Of a stretch of 64,000 bases of DNA, positions 27,431 through 36,099 are shown one piece after another; positions within the stretch are counted from its first letter, which is position 1, and each line of letters opens with the position of its first letter. Under the pieces are notes generated by a model. It was not told the origin of the DNA and searched no databases. It saw only the letters and a program-made list of their open reading frames with translations. This DNA comes from Ulvibacter algarum (GTDB lineage Bacteria > Bacteroidota > Bacteroidia > Flavobacteriales > Flavobacteriaceae), in the NCBI GenBank assembly GCA_947488905.1, contig CANLBJ010000002.1, forward strand, positions 674,919 through 738,918. Reading direction: 5' to 3'. Both the position numbers and the translations under genes were made by a program.

Positions 27431-28903
27431 CTATTCATCTTCTATTGTGAAGAAAAATGAACCTTCTGTAATCTCATAAACAGTATCATCTTGACCCGTT
27501 GGGTCTGTAGCGCTAAAGCTATATGTTCCTTCTATATTTCCTGTAATAGTATCATAACTACTTACATTAAATGTTCCTGTTAATGATGTAAATACTTGTG
27601 GTACTAATACTGTAGTATCTGGTGTATAAAATCCTATTACTTCACTACCATCTACTTGTTCTGGCACCATAGTATAAGTTCCTGCAGTAATATCTCTAGG
27701 AAAAGTTACTGTAACACTCTGTAAGTCATTAGCACCTGTAAAAGTAACTACTTCTACATCTGTACCTGCATATAGAAATACGCCTGTGTCTACTACAGTA
27801 GTTTCTAAAACTACCTCGTCTACAGTTGCTGTAAAAGGTTCTGGTGTGTTGTCTGGGTTAGGAGTATAATAAATAGTGAACTGACCATTAGTCGCTTCAA
27901 CAACATCAACTTTATTGTTTAAAGGGTCTGTTGCTGTAAACTCAAAGGTTCCAACAATTCTACCCGTTGCACTACTAAAATCTGTAATAGTTAATGTACC
28001 AGGATTTGAAGTTAGATTTGCTGTTCCTTGTCCATCATTATAAAGAGCAATTAACTCTGTACCATTAGATAGGTTTACCATATCATAAGTACCAAGCTCA
28101 AGTTCTTCAGGAATATCAATTCTTATAGATTCTCCGTCGTCATTTAATCCTAAAATGCGAATTACTGGAATCCCTCCTACTGTTGCAAGTTCTGTAATAA
28201 TAGTCTCTCCTATAAAAAGACCGTCGTTCTCATCACCTTCTGCATCTATAAAAGCTTCAAAAGAATTACTAATATTCATATCTCCATCTGGATCCATTGG
28301 GTCATCATCTGTACCACCGGTATCTGTATCTTCTATGGTAAAAGGTATTTGAAAGTATTGTCCCTCTGAAGCAGAAATTGTTTCGATAATAGGAATACCA
28401 TCACTATCATTTACTGGATTTCCTGAGGCATCTAATTTTGGTCTATTAGCTGTAAAACTAAAAGTACCGCTAACTACTTGTGCCGTCATATCTAGCTCTG
28501 TAATCATCATAGAACCAAAACCTTCTAAAGCAGTAGCAGTTGTATAAGGGTTTGCTGCTTGTTCTAGCACAATGTAAACTGCAGAGTTTTGAGTCGCTGG
28601 GCTTGCGTTTAGACTAAAAGAACCAACTGTAGCATCTTCTACAGTAAGTGATAGTAACTCACCAGTACCTTGGTTAGCACCAGATATAACTAATAATCCA
28701 TTTGTGTTAAGTACAGCAGCAGATGCTCCTGCGTTAAAGCTAGAGGTGCCATTGATCGTTGCCAAAAAATCTCCAGACTCAAGAATAATCTCTTGTTCGA
28801 TATCTGGAAACCCTTCAGGGTTAACGGGTTCGTTATCACAAGAAGCAAAAAGAAGGACAACCATTGGGAGTATCATCCATCTAAGTGATGTAAATAATTT
28901 CAT
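27431..28903 (-). CDS. Repeat-containing lipoprotein, DUF6252-like
   Basis: I choose the ATG at 28903 (MKLFTSLRWMILPMVV, 490 residues) because it gives a clean lipobox ending at Cys22 (LLFASC). The longer frame adds 12 residues. The mature protein holds three similar beta-rich units of about 130-150 residues. Each ends with a strand of the form 'G.F.F.A..P...(D/N)...V....EG.F', as in GTYSFSATDPTGQDD, GTFEFTATDPLNN and GTFSFTANRPKLD. This fits the Bacteroidota DUF6252 family. An Asp/Gly-rich linker (DTGGTDDDPMDPDGDMN) separates units. Probably surface-exposed; function unknown. Confidence 0.8.
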   Translation of the reverse strand: MKLFTSLRWMILPMVVLLFASCDNEPVNPEGFPDIEQEIILESGDFLATINGTSSFNAGASAAVLNTNGLLVISGANQGTGELLSLTVEDATVGSFSLNASPATQNSAVYIVLEQAANPYTTATALEGFGSMMITELDMTAQVVSGTFSFTANRPKLDASGNPVNDSDGIPIIETISASEGQYFQIPFTIEDTDTGGTDDDPMDPDGDMNISNSFEAFIDAEGDENDGLFIGETIITELATVGGIPVIRILGLNDDGESIRIDIPEELELGTYDMVNLSNGTELIALYNDGQGTANLTSNPGTLTITDFSSATGRIVGTFEFTATDPLNNKVDVVEATNGQFTIYYTPNPDNTPEPFTATVDEVVLETTVVDTGVFLYAGTDVEVVTFTGANDLQSVTVTFPRDITAGTYTMVPEQVDGSEVIGFYTPDTTVLVPQVFTSLTGTFNVSSYDTITGNIEGTYSFSATDPTGQDDTVYEITEGSFFFTIEDE

Positions 28904-28962
28904 AGAAAATAAGTTAAGTTTTTTATTAAACGCAAACATAGGAAAAAATTGCCTAAAAGGTC

Positions 28963-30342
28963 TTATTTTTTAGGTACACGGAGTAATAGTATGACTCCTG
29001 CAACAAAGAAAATGACTAAAAATAAGATAGAATTACGCATTGATCCTGTAATCTGATCTATAAAACCATATAGCAACATCCCTATAACAATTCCTATTTT
29101 TTCTGCTACATCATAAAAACTAAAGTATGAGGTAGTGTCATTTGTTTCTGGCAAAAATTTAGAATAAGTAGATCGAGATAATGATTGTATCCCTCCCATT
29201 ACAAGACCTACAAAACCAGCTGTAGCATAAAATTGTACTGGTTCTGTTATAAAAAATGCAGCCACGCATAATACTACCCAAACGATATTAATAAATATCA
29301 ACGTTTTAATATTTCCGAAGCGACGAGAACTACGCGAAGTAAGAAAAGCTCCAAGCACAGCTACTAGTTGTATGATAAGAATACTTACTATCAAGCCCAT
29401 TGTCTTATCCCCATCATCACCCCAAGCAATTTCTTGTTCGCCAAAATACGTAGCTACTAGCATTACTGTTTGTACAGCCATACTATAAACAAAAAAGGCT
29501 AGTAAAAAACGTTTAAGTTTAAGGTTTTCTGTTAAACTATTGTAGACTGTTTTTAATTCTTTAAAGCCATTAAACAGAACATCTTTGGTTATTTTATTTT
29601 TGTTTTTATTACCTTTTGGTAAAAAGTAAAACGAATACTGACTAAAAAGAACCCACCAGATACCTACTGTAATAAATGATATCTTCATAGCCTGAAAAGA
29701 AGCCGCATCTTTAGCAGTTGTAAGCGCTTCTTGTATTTCAACTTCTGTTCCTGTTTTAAGTATATTTTCTGAAATACTAATATCAAAACCAAAAAACTGC
29801 GGAAACATTACCATAGCCAGATTAAATATTAATAGAACAACACTACCTATATATCCTAAAGAATATCCTTTTGCACTTATGGCATCTTGTTGCTCTTTAT
29901 GAGCTACATCTGGTAAATAAGAATTATAGAAAACTAAGCTTCCCCAAAAACCTACTAAACCAAAGAAATAAAACAATAAGCTAGTGTGAATATTTTCTAA
30001 ATTAAACCAATAAAGACCTATACAGGATAGTGCTCCTAGATAACAGAAAAACTTCATAAAGGTTTTCTTATTACCTGCATAATCTGCTATACCAGAAAGT
30101 AACGGTGATAAAAAGGCAACAAGTAAAAAAGCTGCGGCTGTAGTATAGCTTATAAGTGGAGTACTTCTTATCACTCCACCAAAAACGGTTACTGTCTCTA
30201 CTCCTGCTTTTTTAAATAAAGCCCCATAAAATATAGGAAACACCGCAGAAGCAATCACTAAGCTATAAACAGAATTTGCCCAGTCATAGAATGCCCACGC
30301 ATTTAATAATTTCTTACTTCCTTTCTCTAATTTGTTATTCAT
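28963..30342 (-). CDS. MFS transporter, UMF1/Atg22-like
   Basis: The 459-residue integral membrane protein has about 12 hydrophobic helices. The N-terminal KLLNAWAFYDWANSVYSLVI is the hallmark of the UMF1 (unknown major facilitator 1, vacuole effluxer Atg22-like) family, and the LSGIADYAGNKKTFMKFF loop is the MFS motif-A equivalent. The C-terminal half has QSLSRSTYSKFLPE. Members may export amino acids or other small solutes; none is established for this protein. Start at 30342. The gene follows the M48 protease gene but is separated from it by a strong terminator. Confidence 0.9.
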   Translation of the reverse strand: MNNKLEKGSKKLLNAWAFYDWANSVYSLVIASAVFPIFYGALFKKAGVETVTVFGGVIRSTPLISYTTAAAFLLVAFLSPLLSGIADYAGNKKTFMKFFCYLGALSCIGLYWFNLENIHTSLLFYFFGLVGFWGSLVFYNSYLPDVAHKEQQDAISAKGYSLGYIGSVVLLIFNLAMVMFPQFFGFDISISENILKTGTEVEIQEALTTAKDAASFQAMKISFITVGIWWVLFSQYSFYFLPKGNKNKNKITKDVLFNGFKELKTVYNSLTENLKLKRFLLAFFVYSMAVQTVMLVATYFGEQEIAWGDDGDKTMGLIVSILIIQLVAVLGAFLTSRSSRRFGNIKTLIFINIVWVVLCVAAFFITEPVQFYATAGFVGLVMGGIQSLSRSTYSKFLPETNDTTSYFSFYDVAEKIGIVIGMLLYGFIDQITGSMRNSILFLVIFFVAGVILLLRVPKK

Positions 30343-30367
30343 ATTTATAAAATTTCAGCAAAAAAAA

Positions 30368-30389
30368 ATTCCCGCCGTTAAGCGGGAAT
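30368..30389 (-). terminator. Intrinsic terminator after the M48 protease gene
   Basis: An 8-bp GC-rich stem (ATTCCCGC / GCGGGAAT) with a 6-nt loop is followed on the minus strand by eight or more T (A-run at 30360-30368 on plus). It lies directly after the stop of the gene at 30412..31236. Confidence 0.85.
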
Positions 30390-30411
30390 GAAAATACAAT
30401 TTATTAATCTT

Positions 30412-31236
30412 TTATTTCGTCTTAAATGTAGAAACGCCAAATTTTCTAGCCTCAGCTCTTGCATCATCTGCCCAAGCTGTGATATTATTAATACGAGTAT
30501 CATTTGAAGGGTGCGTACTCATAAACTCTGCCGGTGCACTACCGCCGCTATTAGCTTTCATTCTTCTCCACAAATCTGCTGCTGCTAATGGTTCATAACC
30601 TGCAATAGCCATTAATGTTAAACCTATTTTATCTGCTTCACTCTCGTGATTTCTACTAAAAGGTAACATAACACCTAGTTGTGTTCCTACCCCATAGTAT
30701 TGATTAAACATTTGTTGGTTTTCTGGGTTTTTAGCAAGAGCTAAATTTCCAGCTACCGCGCCTATTTGCTGTACTTGACCAGCACTCATACGTTGTTGCC
30801 CGTGATTTGCAAGAGCGTGGGCAACTTCATGCCCCATAATAGCAGCTATACCAGCATCAGTATCTGCTATAGGCATAATCCCTGTATAAAAAACAATTTT
30901 CCCTCCTGGCATACACCAAGCGTTTACTGCATCATCTTGAACTAAGTTATACTCCCAAGCATAATCTTTTAAATAACCTGCGTGACCATTTGCATTTAAA
31001 TAGCGTTCTGAAGCGGCAGATATTTTTTGACCTATATTTTTAATTCTATTTGCATCTGTTGTCCCTGTTATAACATTGTTATCTGTTAAAAATTGATCGT
31101 ATTGCTGAAATGCCATTGGCAAAATCTGCGAATTAGGGATAAGTGCAATCGTTTTCTTTCCTGTAAAAGGGTTTGTAGTACAACCTACTGCAAAGGCAGC
31201 GATAGCTACAACTGATAAAATAGTTTTAGTTTTCAT
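30412..31236 (-). CDS. M48 family metallopeptidase lipoprotein
   Basis: The 274-residue protein has a lipobox ending at Cys19 (AAFAVGC), so it is an envelope lipoprotein. The M48 catalytic motif HEVAH is at residues 136-140 with the downstream zinc ligand Glu200 in ESEADKIGL. These are the features of BepA/LoiP-type periplasmic proteases that degrade misassembled outer-membrane proteins. N-terminal NPFTGKKTIALIPNSQI is typical of this subgroup. It has its own terminator and faces divergently from the small lipoprotein/msrB operon, so two envelope-repair functions lie side by side. Confidence 0.93.
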   Translation of the reverse strand: MKTKTILSVVAIAAFAVGCTTNPFTGKKTIALIPNSQILPMAFQQYDQFLTDNNVITGTTDANRIKNIGQKISAASERYLNANGHAGYLKDYAWEYNLVQDDAVNAWCMPGGKIVFYTGIMPIADTDAGIAAIMGHEVAHALANHGQQRMSAGQVQQIGAVAGNLALAKNPENQQMFNQYYGVGTQLGVMLPFSRNHESEADKIGLTLMAIAGYEPLAAADLWRRMKANSGGSAPAEFMSTHPSNDTRINNITAWADDARAEARKFGVSTFKTK

Positions 31237-31345
31237 AATGTATATTTATAACTGGATAAAAATACTCGTTTCTATTTCAACAAGTATACTTTTATCATCA
31301 TTTTTATCGCTAATATTATACCACAAATCGAAATATCGAGTGTTT

Positions 31346-31372
31346 TTGGAATAACTTTTGCTTATAGATTTG
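31346..31372 (+). promoter_or_regulatory. Predicted promoter of the lipoprotein-msrB-msrB operon
   Basis: TTG at 31346-31348 and TAGATTTG at 31365-31372 (a TAnnTTTG match) are 16 bp apart. The first ATG follows at 31389. Confidence 0.5.
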
Positions 31373-31388
31373 ACTAAAACATAAAAAG

Positions 31389-31889
31389 ATGAAAAAGATT
31401 ATCTCGGCATTTGCCATTACAGCAGCATTAATATTTACAGCTTGTGAAGGAGATCAAGGACCTCCCGGAGAAGATGGTATTAATATATTAGGTAACGTTT
31501 TTGAAACAACTGTAGACTTTACTAATAATAATGATTACAGCAATATTATTACTATCCCTAATAACATTGAGGTTTTTGAGAGTGATGTAGTATTAGTTTA
31601 TCTACTAGAAGATGTAGTTCCTGATGGACAAGGAGGCTCACTAGATGTTTGGAGTCAATTGCCTCAAACATTTTTCACAAATCAAGGTACTTTTATTTAT
31701 AATTTTGACCACACATTTATAGATGTACGCCTATACTTATATGCAGATTTTGATTTAAACCTGTTAGATAATCAGTTCACTAACGACCAAACTTTTAGAA
31801 TTGCTATACTTCCAGCTGAATTTGCTGATGCACAACTAGAAATGAGCGATTTATTAGAAACAATTAATGTTTCAGAAAACAATCTATAA
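31389..31889 (+). CDS. Lipoprotein of unknown function with collagen-like entry motif
   Basis: The 166-residue protein has a lipobox ending at Cys19 (ALIFTAC). It continues EGDQGPPGEDGINILG, a short collagen-like Gly-x-x run seen after the lipobox in many Bacteroidota surface lipoproteins. The remaining about 130 residues are beta-rich with many aromatic and Asp/Asn residues and no recognisable enzyme motif. It is 9 bp upstream of the first msrB gene and shares the predicted promoter, so it may be a co-exported partner. I recognise the general class but not a function. Confidence 0.8.
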   Translation: MKKIISAFAITAALIFTACEGDQGPPGEDGINILGNVFETTVDFTNNNDYSNIITIPNNIEVFESDVVLVYLLEDVVPDGQGGSLDVWSQLPQTFFTNQGTFIYNFDHTFIDVRLYLYADFDLNLLDNQFTNDQTFRIAILPAEFADAQLEMSDLLETINVSENNL

Positions 31890-31898
31890 AAACAAAAA

Positions 31899-32390
31899 AT
31901 GAAGCACCTATTAATTATTGCCGTTGCCTTAGTTGCCTTTAGTTGTAACACAAAAGCACAAGACAAAAAAGAAACCGCAAAAGCAGAAACCTTTACAGTA
32001 GTAAAGACAGACGCAGAATGGAAACAGGTTTTAGACAGACAAGAATATGACGTTCTTAGAAAAGCTGGAACAGAGCCTCCATTTTCTAGCCCATTAAACA
32101 AAAATTACGAGAAAGGAACCTATGTATGCGCAGCTTGTGCCACTCCTCTATTTGAGAGTGATCATAAATTTGATAGTGGTACAGGATGGCCTAGTTTTGA
32201 CAGACCTATAGAAGGTAACGTAAGTTTTGGTACAGATAATAAAATAGGCTACACACGTGATGAAGAACATTGCGGCACCTGTGGTGGTCACTTAGGACAC
32301 GTTTTTAACGATGGTCCAAGAGAAACAACTGGTGAAAGACATTGTATTAATGGAGCAGCCTTAGACTTTATACCAGCAAAAAATGAGTAA
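31899..32390 (+). CDS. msrB: Peptide-methionine (R)-S-oxide reductase MsrB, lipoprotein form
   Basis: This enzyme reduces methionine-R-sulfoxide in proteins. The 163-residue protein has a lipobox ending at Cys16 (LVAFSC), which places it in the envelope. The SelR fold shows zinc cysteines 77/80 (CAAC) and 125/128 (CGTC), and catalytic Cys149 in ERHCIN. At the site where many MsrB enzymes have a resolving Cys (GCGWPSF) it has Thr95 (GTGWPSF), so disulfide recycling may use another cysteine or a partner. Its 3' end overlaps the second msrB by 8 bp. Confidence 0.94.
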   Translation: MKHLLIIAVALVAFSCNTKAQDKKETAKAETFTVVKTDAEWKQVLDRQEYDVLRKAGTEPPFSSPLNKNYEKGTYVCAACATPLFESDHKFDSGTGWPSFDRPIEGNVSFGTDNKIGYTRDEEHCGTCGGHLGHVFNDGPRETTGERHCINGAALDFIPAKNE

Positions 32391-32781
32391 ACAATATCCC
32401 GTACATAAAACAGAAGCCGAGTGGAAAAAAGAACTGGGTGAAGAACGTTACAGAATTCTAAGAGAAAAAGGAACAGAACGCCCTCACACAGGAGCATATA
32501 ATTTAACTTTTGAAGAAGGTAAATATGCTTGCGGTGCTTGTCACGAACCTTTATTTAATAGCGATAGTAAATTTGATAGTGGTTGTGGTTGGCCTAGTTT
32601 TGATGAGAGTATAGAAGGAAGCGTCGAGTATATTAAAGACGCAACACTTGGTATGATGCGTACAGAAATTCTTTGCGCTAATTGTGGCAGTCATTTAGGA
32701 CACGTTTTTAATGACGGACCTACCCAAACAGGACAACGTTATTGCGTTAACTCCTTATCAGTAGATTTTAAAGAGGAGTAA
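32383..32781 (+). CDS. msrB: Peptide-methionine (R)-S-oxide reductase MsrB, cytoplasmic form
   Basis: The 132-residue protein lacks a signal peptide, so it acts in the cytoplasm. Zinc cysteines are 50/53 (CGAC) and 98/101 (CANC); catalytic Cys is 121 (QRYCVN). It keeps Cys68 in GCGWPSF, the usual resolving position. It begins 8 bp inside the preceding msrB. The two genes are related but clearly diverged, so this is an old tandem pair. Together they supply methionine-sulfoxide repair on both sides of the inner membrane. Confidence 0.94.
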   Translation: MSKQYPVHKTEAEWKKELGEERYRILREKGTERPHTGAYNLTFEEGKYACGACHEPLFNSDSKFDSGCGWPSFDESIEGSVEYIKDATLGMMRTEILCANCGSHLGHVFNDGPTQTGQRYCVNSLSVDFKEE

Positions 32782-32878
32782 TATAACTTCGGAAATTTTA
32801 AAAATTGATCCAGCTTTAGGTGCATTTAACCTTTGGCTGGATTTTTTTTTCTTTACATTTAACCTTAGCTTAAAATAT

Positions 32879-33002
32879 GGACAGTTTGAAACACGACCAT
32901 TCACTTCGCTCATTACACGAGACACGACTTTAACCAGATTACGTATTACACATCGTGTTTCGTGAAGTCCCGCCTGCGGGACAGTCGTGGCTCAAAACGT
33001 CC
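32879..33002. repeat. Palindromic repeat, copy 1 (REP/MITE-like), upstream of lpdA
   Basis: About 124 bp. Its outer ends pair (GGACAGTTTGA at left, TCAAAACGTCC at right), followed by matching CACGAC/GTCGTG and CACGAGACACGA/TCGTGTTTCGTG blocks. The right arm holds an extra small hairpin (GTCCCGC/GCGGGAC). The left arm instead has TTCACTTCGCTC, so the arms differ in the middle. It occupies the gap between msrB (ending 32781) and lpdA (starting 33174). A second copy lies after lpdA. The rest of this 390-bp gap shows nothing further apart from one ACTTCGGAAAT motif at 32786. Confidence 0.85.
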
Positions 33003-33173
33003 TACCCTAGAACTAGATTTAATGCTACTCACTAAAACTAGCACAATCCTCAACTAAACCCACTACAATTGCCGCATTAACATTTCAGAAAAACTAAAAC
33101 AAACCAACATTATAAATAACCCCGAGTATTTTGTAAATTCGCAATAGTTTTAAACAAAGAATATTTCAGCATT

Positions 33174-34550
33174 ATGAGTAAATATGACGTAATCGTTTTA
33201 GGAAGTGGACCAGGTGGATATGTAACTGCCATTCGTGCTTCTCAGTTAGGCTTAAAAACAGCCGTAGTAGAAAAGGAAAGCCTAGGAGGTGTATGCCTTA
33301 ACTGGGGTTGTATCCCTACAAAGGCGCTTTTAAAAAGTGCGCAGGTTTTTGACTATCTAAACCACGCAGAAGATTACGGTCTTTCTGTAACTGGTGCAGA
33401 CAAAGACTTTACTAAAGTGGTAAAGCGTAGTAGAGATGTTGCAGAAGGAATGAGCAAAGGTGTTCAGTTCTTAATGAAGAAAAATAAAATTGATGTTATT
33501 AACGGTTTTGGAAAGCTAAAACCTGGAAAGAAAATTGACGTTGATGGTACAGAATACAGTGCAGATCATATTGTGATTGCTACGGGTGCTCGCTCAAGAG
33601 AATTACCTAATCTTCCACAAGACGGAAAGAAAGTAATAGGATACCGTGAAGCAATGACTTTAAAAACACAACCAAAATCTATGATTGTTGTAGGTTCTGG
33701 GGCAATTGGTGTTGAGTTTGCACATTTTTATAATGCAATGGGTACAGATGTAACTATTGTAGAGTTTTTACCAAACCTAGTACCACTAGAAGATATTGAT
33801 GTTTCTAAGCAATTTGAAAAATCATTTAAAAAAGCAGGTATTAAAGTGATGACTAGCTCTTCTGTAGAAAGTGTAGACACTTCTGGAAAGACAGTTAAAG
33901 CAACTGTAAAAACTAAAAAAGGTGAAGAAATTATCGAGGCAGACATCGTTTTATCTGCCGTAGGTATCGCTACTAATCTTGAAGGTATTGGTCTTGAAGA
34001 TGTAGGTATTGTAACAGATAAAGGTAAGGTAATGGTTAACGAATGGTACCAGACTAATATGCCTGGTTACTACGCCATAGGAGATATTACTCCTGGTCCT
34101 GCCCTAGCCCACGTTGCATCTGCAGAAGGAATACTTTGTGTAGAAAAAATTGCAGGTGAACACTGTGAGCCTATTGACTACGGAAATATCCCAGGATGTA
34201 CATATGCTACTCCAGAGATAGCTAGTGTAGGTATGACAGAAGCGCAAGCAAAAGAAGCTGGTTACGAACTTAAAGTTGGTAAATTCCCATTCTCTGCAAG
34301 TGGTAAAGCAAGTGCAGCAGGAACTAAAGACGGTTTTGTAAAAGTAATATTTGACGCTAAGTACGGCGAGTGGCTAGGATGCCATATGATTGGTGCTGGT
34401 GTTACAGATATGATTGCAGAAGCTGTTCTTGGTAGAAAACTAGAAACAACAGGACACGAAGTATTAAAAACAATTCACCCTCACCCTACTATGAGTGAAG
34501 CGGTAATGGAAGCAGTTGCAGATGCTTATGGTGAAGTGATTCATTTATAG
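33174..34550 (+). CDS. lpdA: Dihydrolipoyl dehydrogenase (E3)
   Basis: This FAD/NAD-dependent disulfide oxidoreductase re-oxidises lipoamide of 2-oxoacid dehydrogenase complexes and the glycine cleavage system. The 458-residue protein has an FAD-binding GSGPGGYV, the redox-active Cys41/Cys46 pair (GGVCLNWGCIPTK), the NAD-binding GSGAIGVEF and the C-terminal HPHPTMSEAVMEA with catalytic His437-Glu442. Length and motifs are normal. It stands alone, with its own terminator and flanked by two palindromic repeats. E1/E2 genes are not nearby, so it may serve several complexes. Confidence 0.96.
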   Translation: MSKYDVIVLGSGPGGYVTAIRASQLGLKTAVVEKESLGGVCLNWGCIPTKALLKSAQVFDYLNHAEDYGLSVTGADKDFTKVVKRSRDVAEGMSKGVQFLMKKNKIDVINGFGKLKPGKKIDVDGTEYSADHIVIATGARSRELPNLPQDGKKVIGYREAMTLKTQPKSMIVVGSGAIGVEFAHFYNAMGTDVTIVEFLPNLVPLEDIDVSKQFEKSFKKAGIKVMTSSSVESVDTSGKTVKATVKTKKGEEIIEADIVLSAVGIATNLEGIGLEDVGIVTDKGKVMVNEWYQTNMPGYYAIGDITPGPALAHVASAEGILCVEKIAGEHCEPIDYGNIPGCTYATPEIASVGMTEAQAKEAGYELKVGKFPFSASGKASAAGTKDGFVKVIFDAKYGEWLGCHMIGAGVTDMIAEAVLGRKLETTGHEVLKTIHPHPTMSEAVMEAVADAYGEVIHL

Positions 34551-34571
34551 TCTAAGGCTTTAGATAAAATT

Positions 34572-34607
34572 AAAATTCCCAAATTTTTAAAAAGATTTGG
34601 GAATTTT
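34572..34607 (+). terminator. Intrinsic terminator of lpdA
   Basis: A 13-bp stem (AAAATTCCCAAAT at 34572-34584, ATTTGGGAATTTT at 34595-34607) is followed by a T-run, 21 bp after the lpdA stop. Confidence 0.85.
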
Positions 34608-34629
34608 TTTGTTTTATAGTTAGTGACTT

Positions 34630-34754
34630 GGACGGTTTGAGCCACGATCATTCGCTTCGCTCACTGCACGAAACACGACATTAACTTAATTATACAATTA
34701 TACATCGTGTTTCGTGCAGTCCCGCTTGCGGGGCGGTCGTGACTCAAAACGTCT
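34630..34754. repeat. Palindromic repeat, copy 2 (REP/MITE-like), downstream of lpdA
   Basis: This has the same architecture and orientation as the copy at 32879..33002. The outer ends GGACGGTTTGAG and CTCAAAACGTC pair, with CACGAAACACGA/TCGTGTTTCGTG blocks and a right-arm hairpin CCCGCTTGCGGGG. The left arm has TTCGCTTCGCTCAC. The two copies differ at many positions but keep the pairing. It lies between the lpdA terminator and the end of aroQ. Confidence 0.85.
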
Positions 34755-34779
34755 TACCCAATCAAAATTTATAATGAAA

Positions 34780-35193
34780 CTAACTAAAGCTAGCTAATGC
34801 CAACTCATAACTCTGCAATCCAAAACCAAGTATAACTCCCTTTGCTCCTGCAGAAATATATGAGTGATGCCTAAACTCTTCTCTACCAAAGGTGTTTGAA
34901 ATATGTACTTCTACTACTGGAGTTTCTATTGCTTTTACCGTGTCACCTATACCTATGCTAGTATGCGTGTAGGCTCCTGCATTTAAGATAATGCCATCAT
35001 AATCAAAACCTACTTCTTGTAGCTTATCTATTAGCTCACCTTCTATATTAGATTGATAGTACTCTAAAGAAATAGATAGGTTTTTAGTTTTCAAATCTTT
35101 GAAGTATTCTTCAAAAGTTTGAGTACCGTAGATACTCGTTTCTCGCTTACCTAGTAGATTAAGATTGGGACCGTTGATGATAATGATTTTCAT
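34780..35193 (-). CDS. aroQ: 3-dehydroquinate dehydratase, type II
   Basis: This enzyme catalyses the third step of the shikimate pathway, removing water from 3-dehydroquinate. I choose the ATG at 35193 (MKIIIINGPNLNLLGKRE, 137 residues), which matches the family N-terminus; the longer frame adds 11 unrelated residues. Catalytic Tyr22 is in RETSIYG, and later come LNAGAYTHTS and VEVHISNTFGREEFRHHS with the active-site His and Arg. It forms dodecamers in relatives. It lies convergent to lpdA and is separated from the next minus-strand gene by a terminator. Confidence 0.96.
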   Translation of the reverse strand: MKIIIINGPNLNLLGKRETSIYGTQTFEEYFKDLKTKNLSISLEYYQSNIEGELIDKLQEVGFDYDGIILNAGAYTHTSIGIGDTVKAIETPVVEVHISNTFGREEFRHHSYISAGAKGVILGFGLQSYELALASFS

Positions 35194-35269
35194 AATACAA
35201 ATATAACACGATTGATAATCAAACAATAAAATTTATGACCTGTAGTTATTTATTAAAGATGATGAAAAA

Positions 35270-35288
35270 GGGGCGCAAATTGCGCCCC
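35270..35288 (-). terminator. Intrinsic terminator of the outer-membrane barrel gene
   Basis: A 7-bp all-G/C stem (GGGGCGC/GCGCCCC) with a 5-nt loop is followed on the minus strand by TTTTT. It lies 37 bp after the stop of the gene at 35325..35861. Confidence 0.85.
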
Positions 35289-35324
35289 TCCCTACTATTA
35301 ATATAGTTTTACTTAAATTTTGAA

Positions 35325-35861
35325 TTAAAAGAAAACATTGAATCCAACATTTACTCCTAGCAAGTTTGCGTCACCATCACCAGCTTCTTCATTTAAACCA
35401 TAACCGTAACGTACTCCTGGCTCAATACTAATGTTATTTGCAACAAACCAAGCATATCCACCTTGAACACCTACCCACATTGGCGAAAATTCACCTGTAG
35501 AAGATCCATTTACATCAACTGCCACTGGAAATTTTTTAGCAATGTAATATTTACCACCTACTTTCCAACGAAATGTTGAATCTGTATCAAATCCATCAAT
35601 ATCTGAACCCGCATAACCTAAACCTACTTTTAAAGCAAGGTCATTAATTACAAAATACCCCGCTTCACCACCTATACTGTAGGTAGTCGCTCCGTCTGTT
35701 GAGTTAAAAGACAGACCTGTGTTTGCCTTTGAAGCCTCACCAAATCCTGTGTTTACTTCAACCAACCATTTTCCTTGACCAGTTACATCTAACACATCTT
35801 GCGCATGTACAGTTGTTAATCCCATTACTGCAAATGCAGCTAATAAAAATAATTTTTTCAT
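35325..35861 (-). CDS. Small outer-membrane beta-barrel protein (OmpA-like/porin family)
   Basis: The 178-residue protein has a signal peptide ending about residue 20 (LTTVHAQ). The mature part is an eight-stranded-barrel-like sequence with alternating aromatic residues. Typical pieces are YSIGGEAGYFVINDLALKVG, AGSDIDGFDTDSTFRWKVGG and the terminal LLGVNVGFNVFF, with a C-terminal Phe as in many outer-membrane proteins. Function is structural or adhesive at best guess. It has its own terminator and is divergent from xerD. Confidence 0.88.
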   Translation of the reverse strand: MKKLFLLAAFAVMGLTTVHAQDVLDVTGQGKWLVEVNTGFGEASKANTGLSFNSTDGATTYSIGGEAGYFVINDLALKVGLGYAGSDIDGFDTDSTFRWKVGGKYYIAKKFPVAVDVNGSSTGEFSPMWVGVQGGYAWFVANNISIEPGVRYGYGLNEEAGDGDANLLGVNVGFNVFF

Positions 35862-36099
35862 AATTAATTGATATTTAGTTATTAGTAAAGTAAAGCTACA
35901 AACAAAGCTTTAAACACACGAAAGAATTAACAACTTATTTTTCAACCCGAAAAAACAAATGCAAATATTTAATTTATTGCGGGTTACACTACTTCAAGCC
36001 TGTAAAGCTTTTTTATTAATTAAGTTATAATAAATAGATAAGTAACAAAAAGTGTAAATTAAATATAAGTACAAAAAATTATACCCTATATTTATCAAA

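Noticed and set aside
32879..34754. lpdA as cargo of a composite transposon bounded by the palindromic repeats
   Set aside because: No transposase, no visible target-site duplication, and lpdA is a core gene with normal sequence texture; the repeats are more likely independent insertions.
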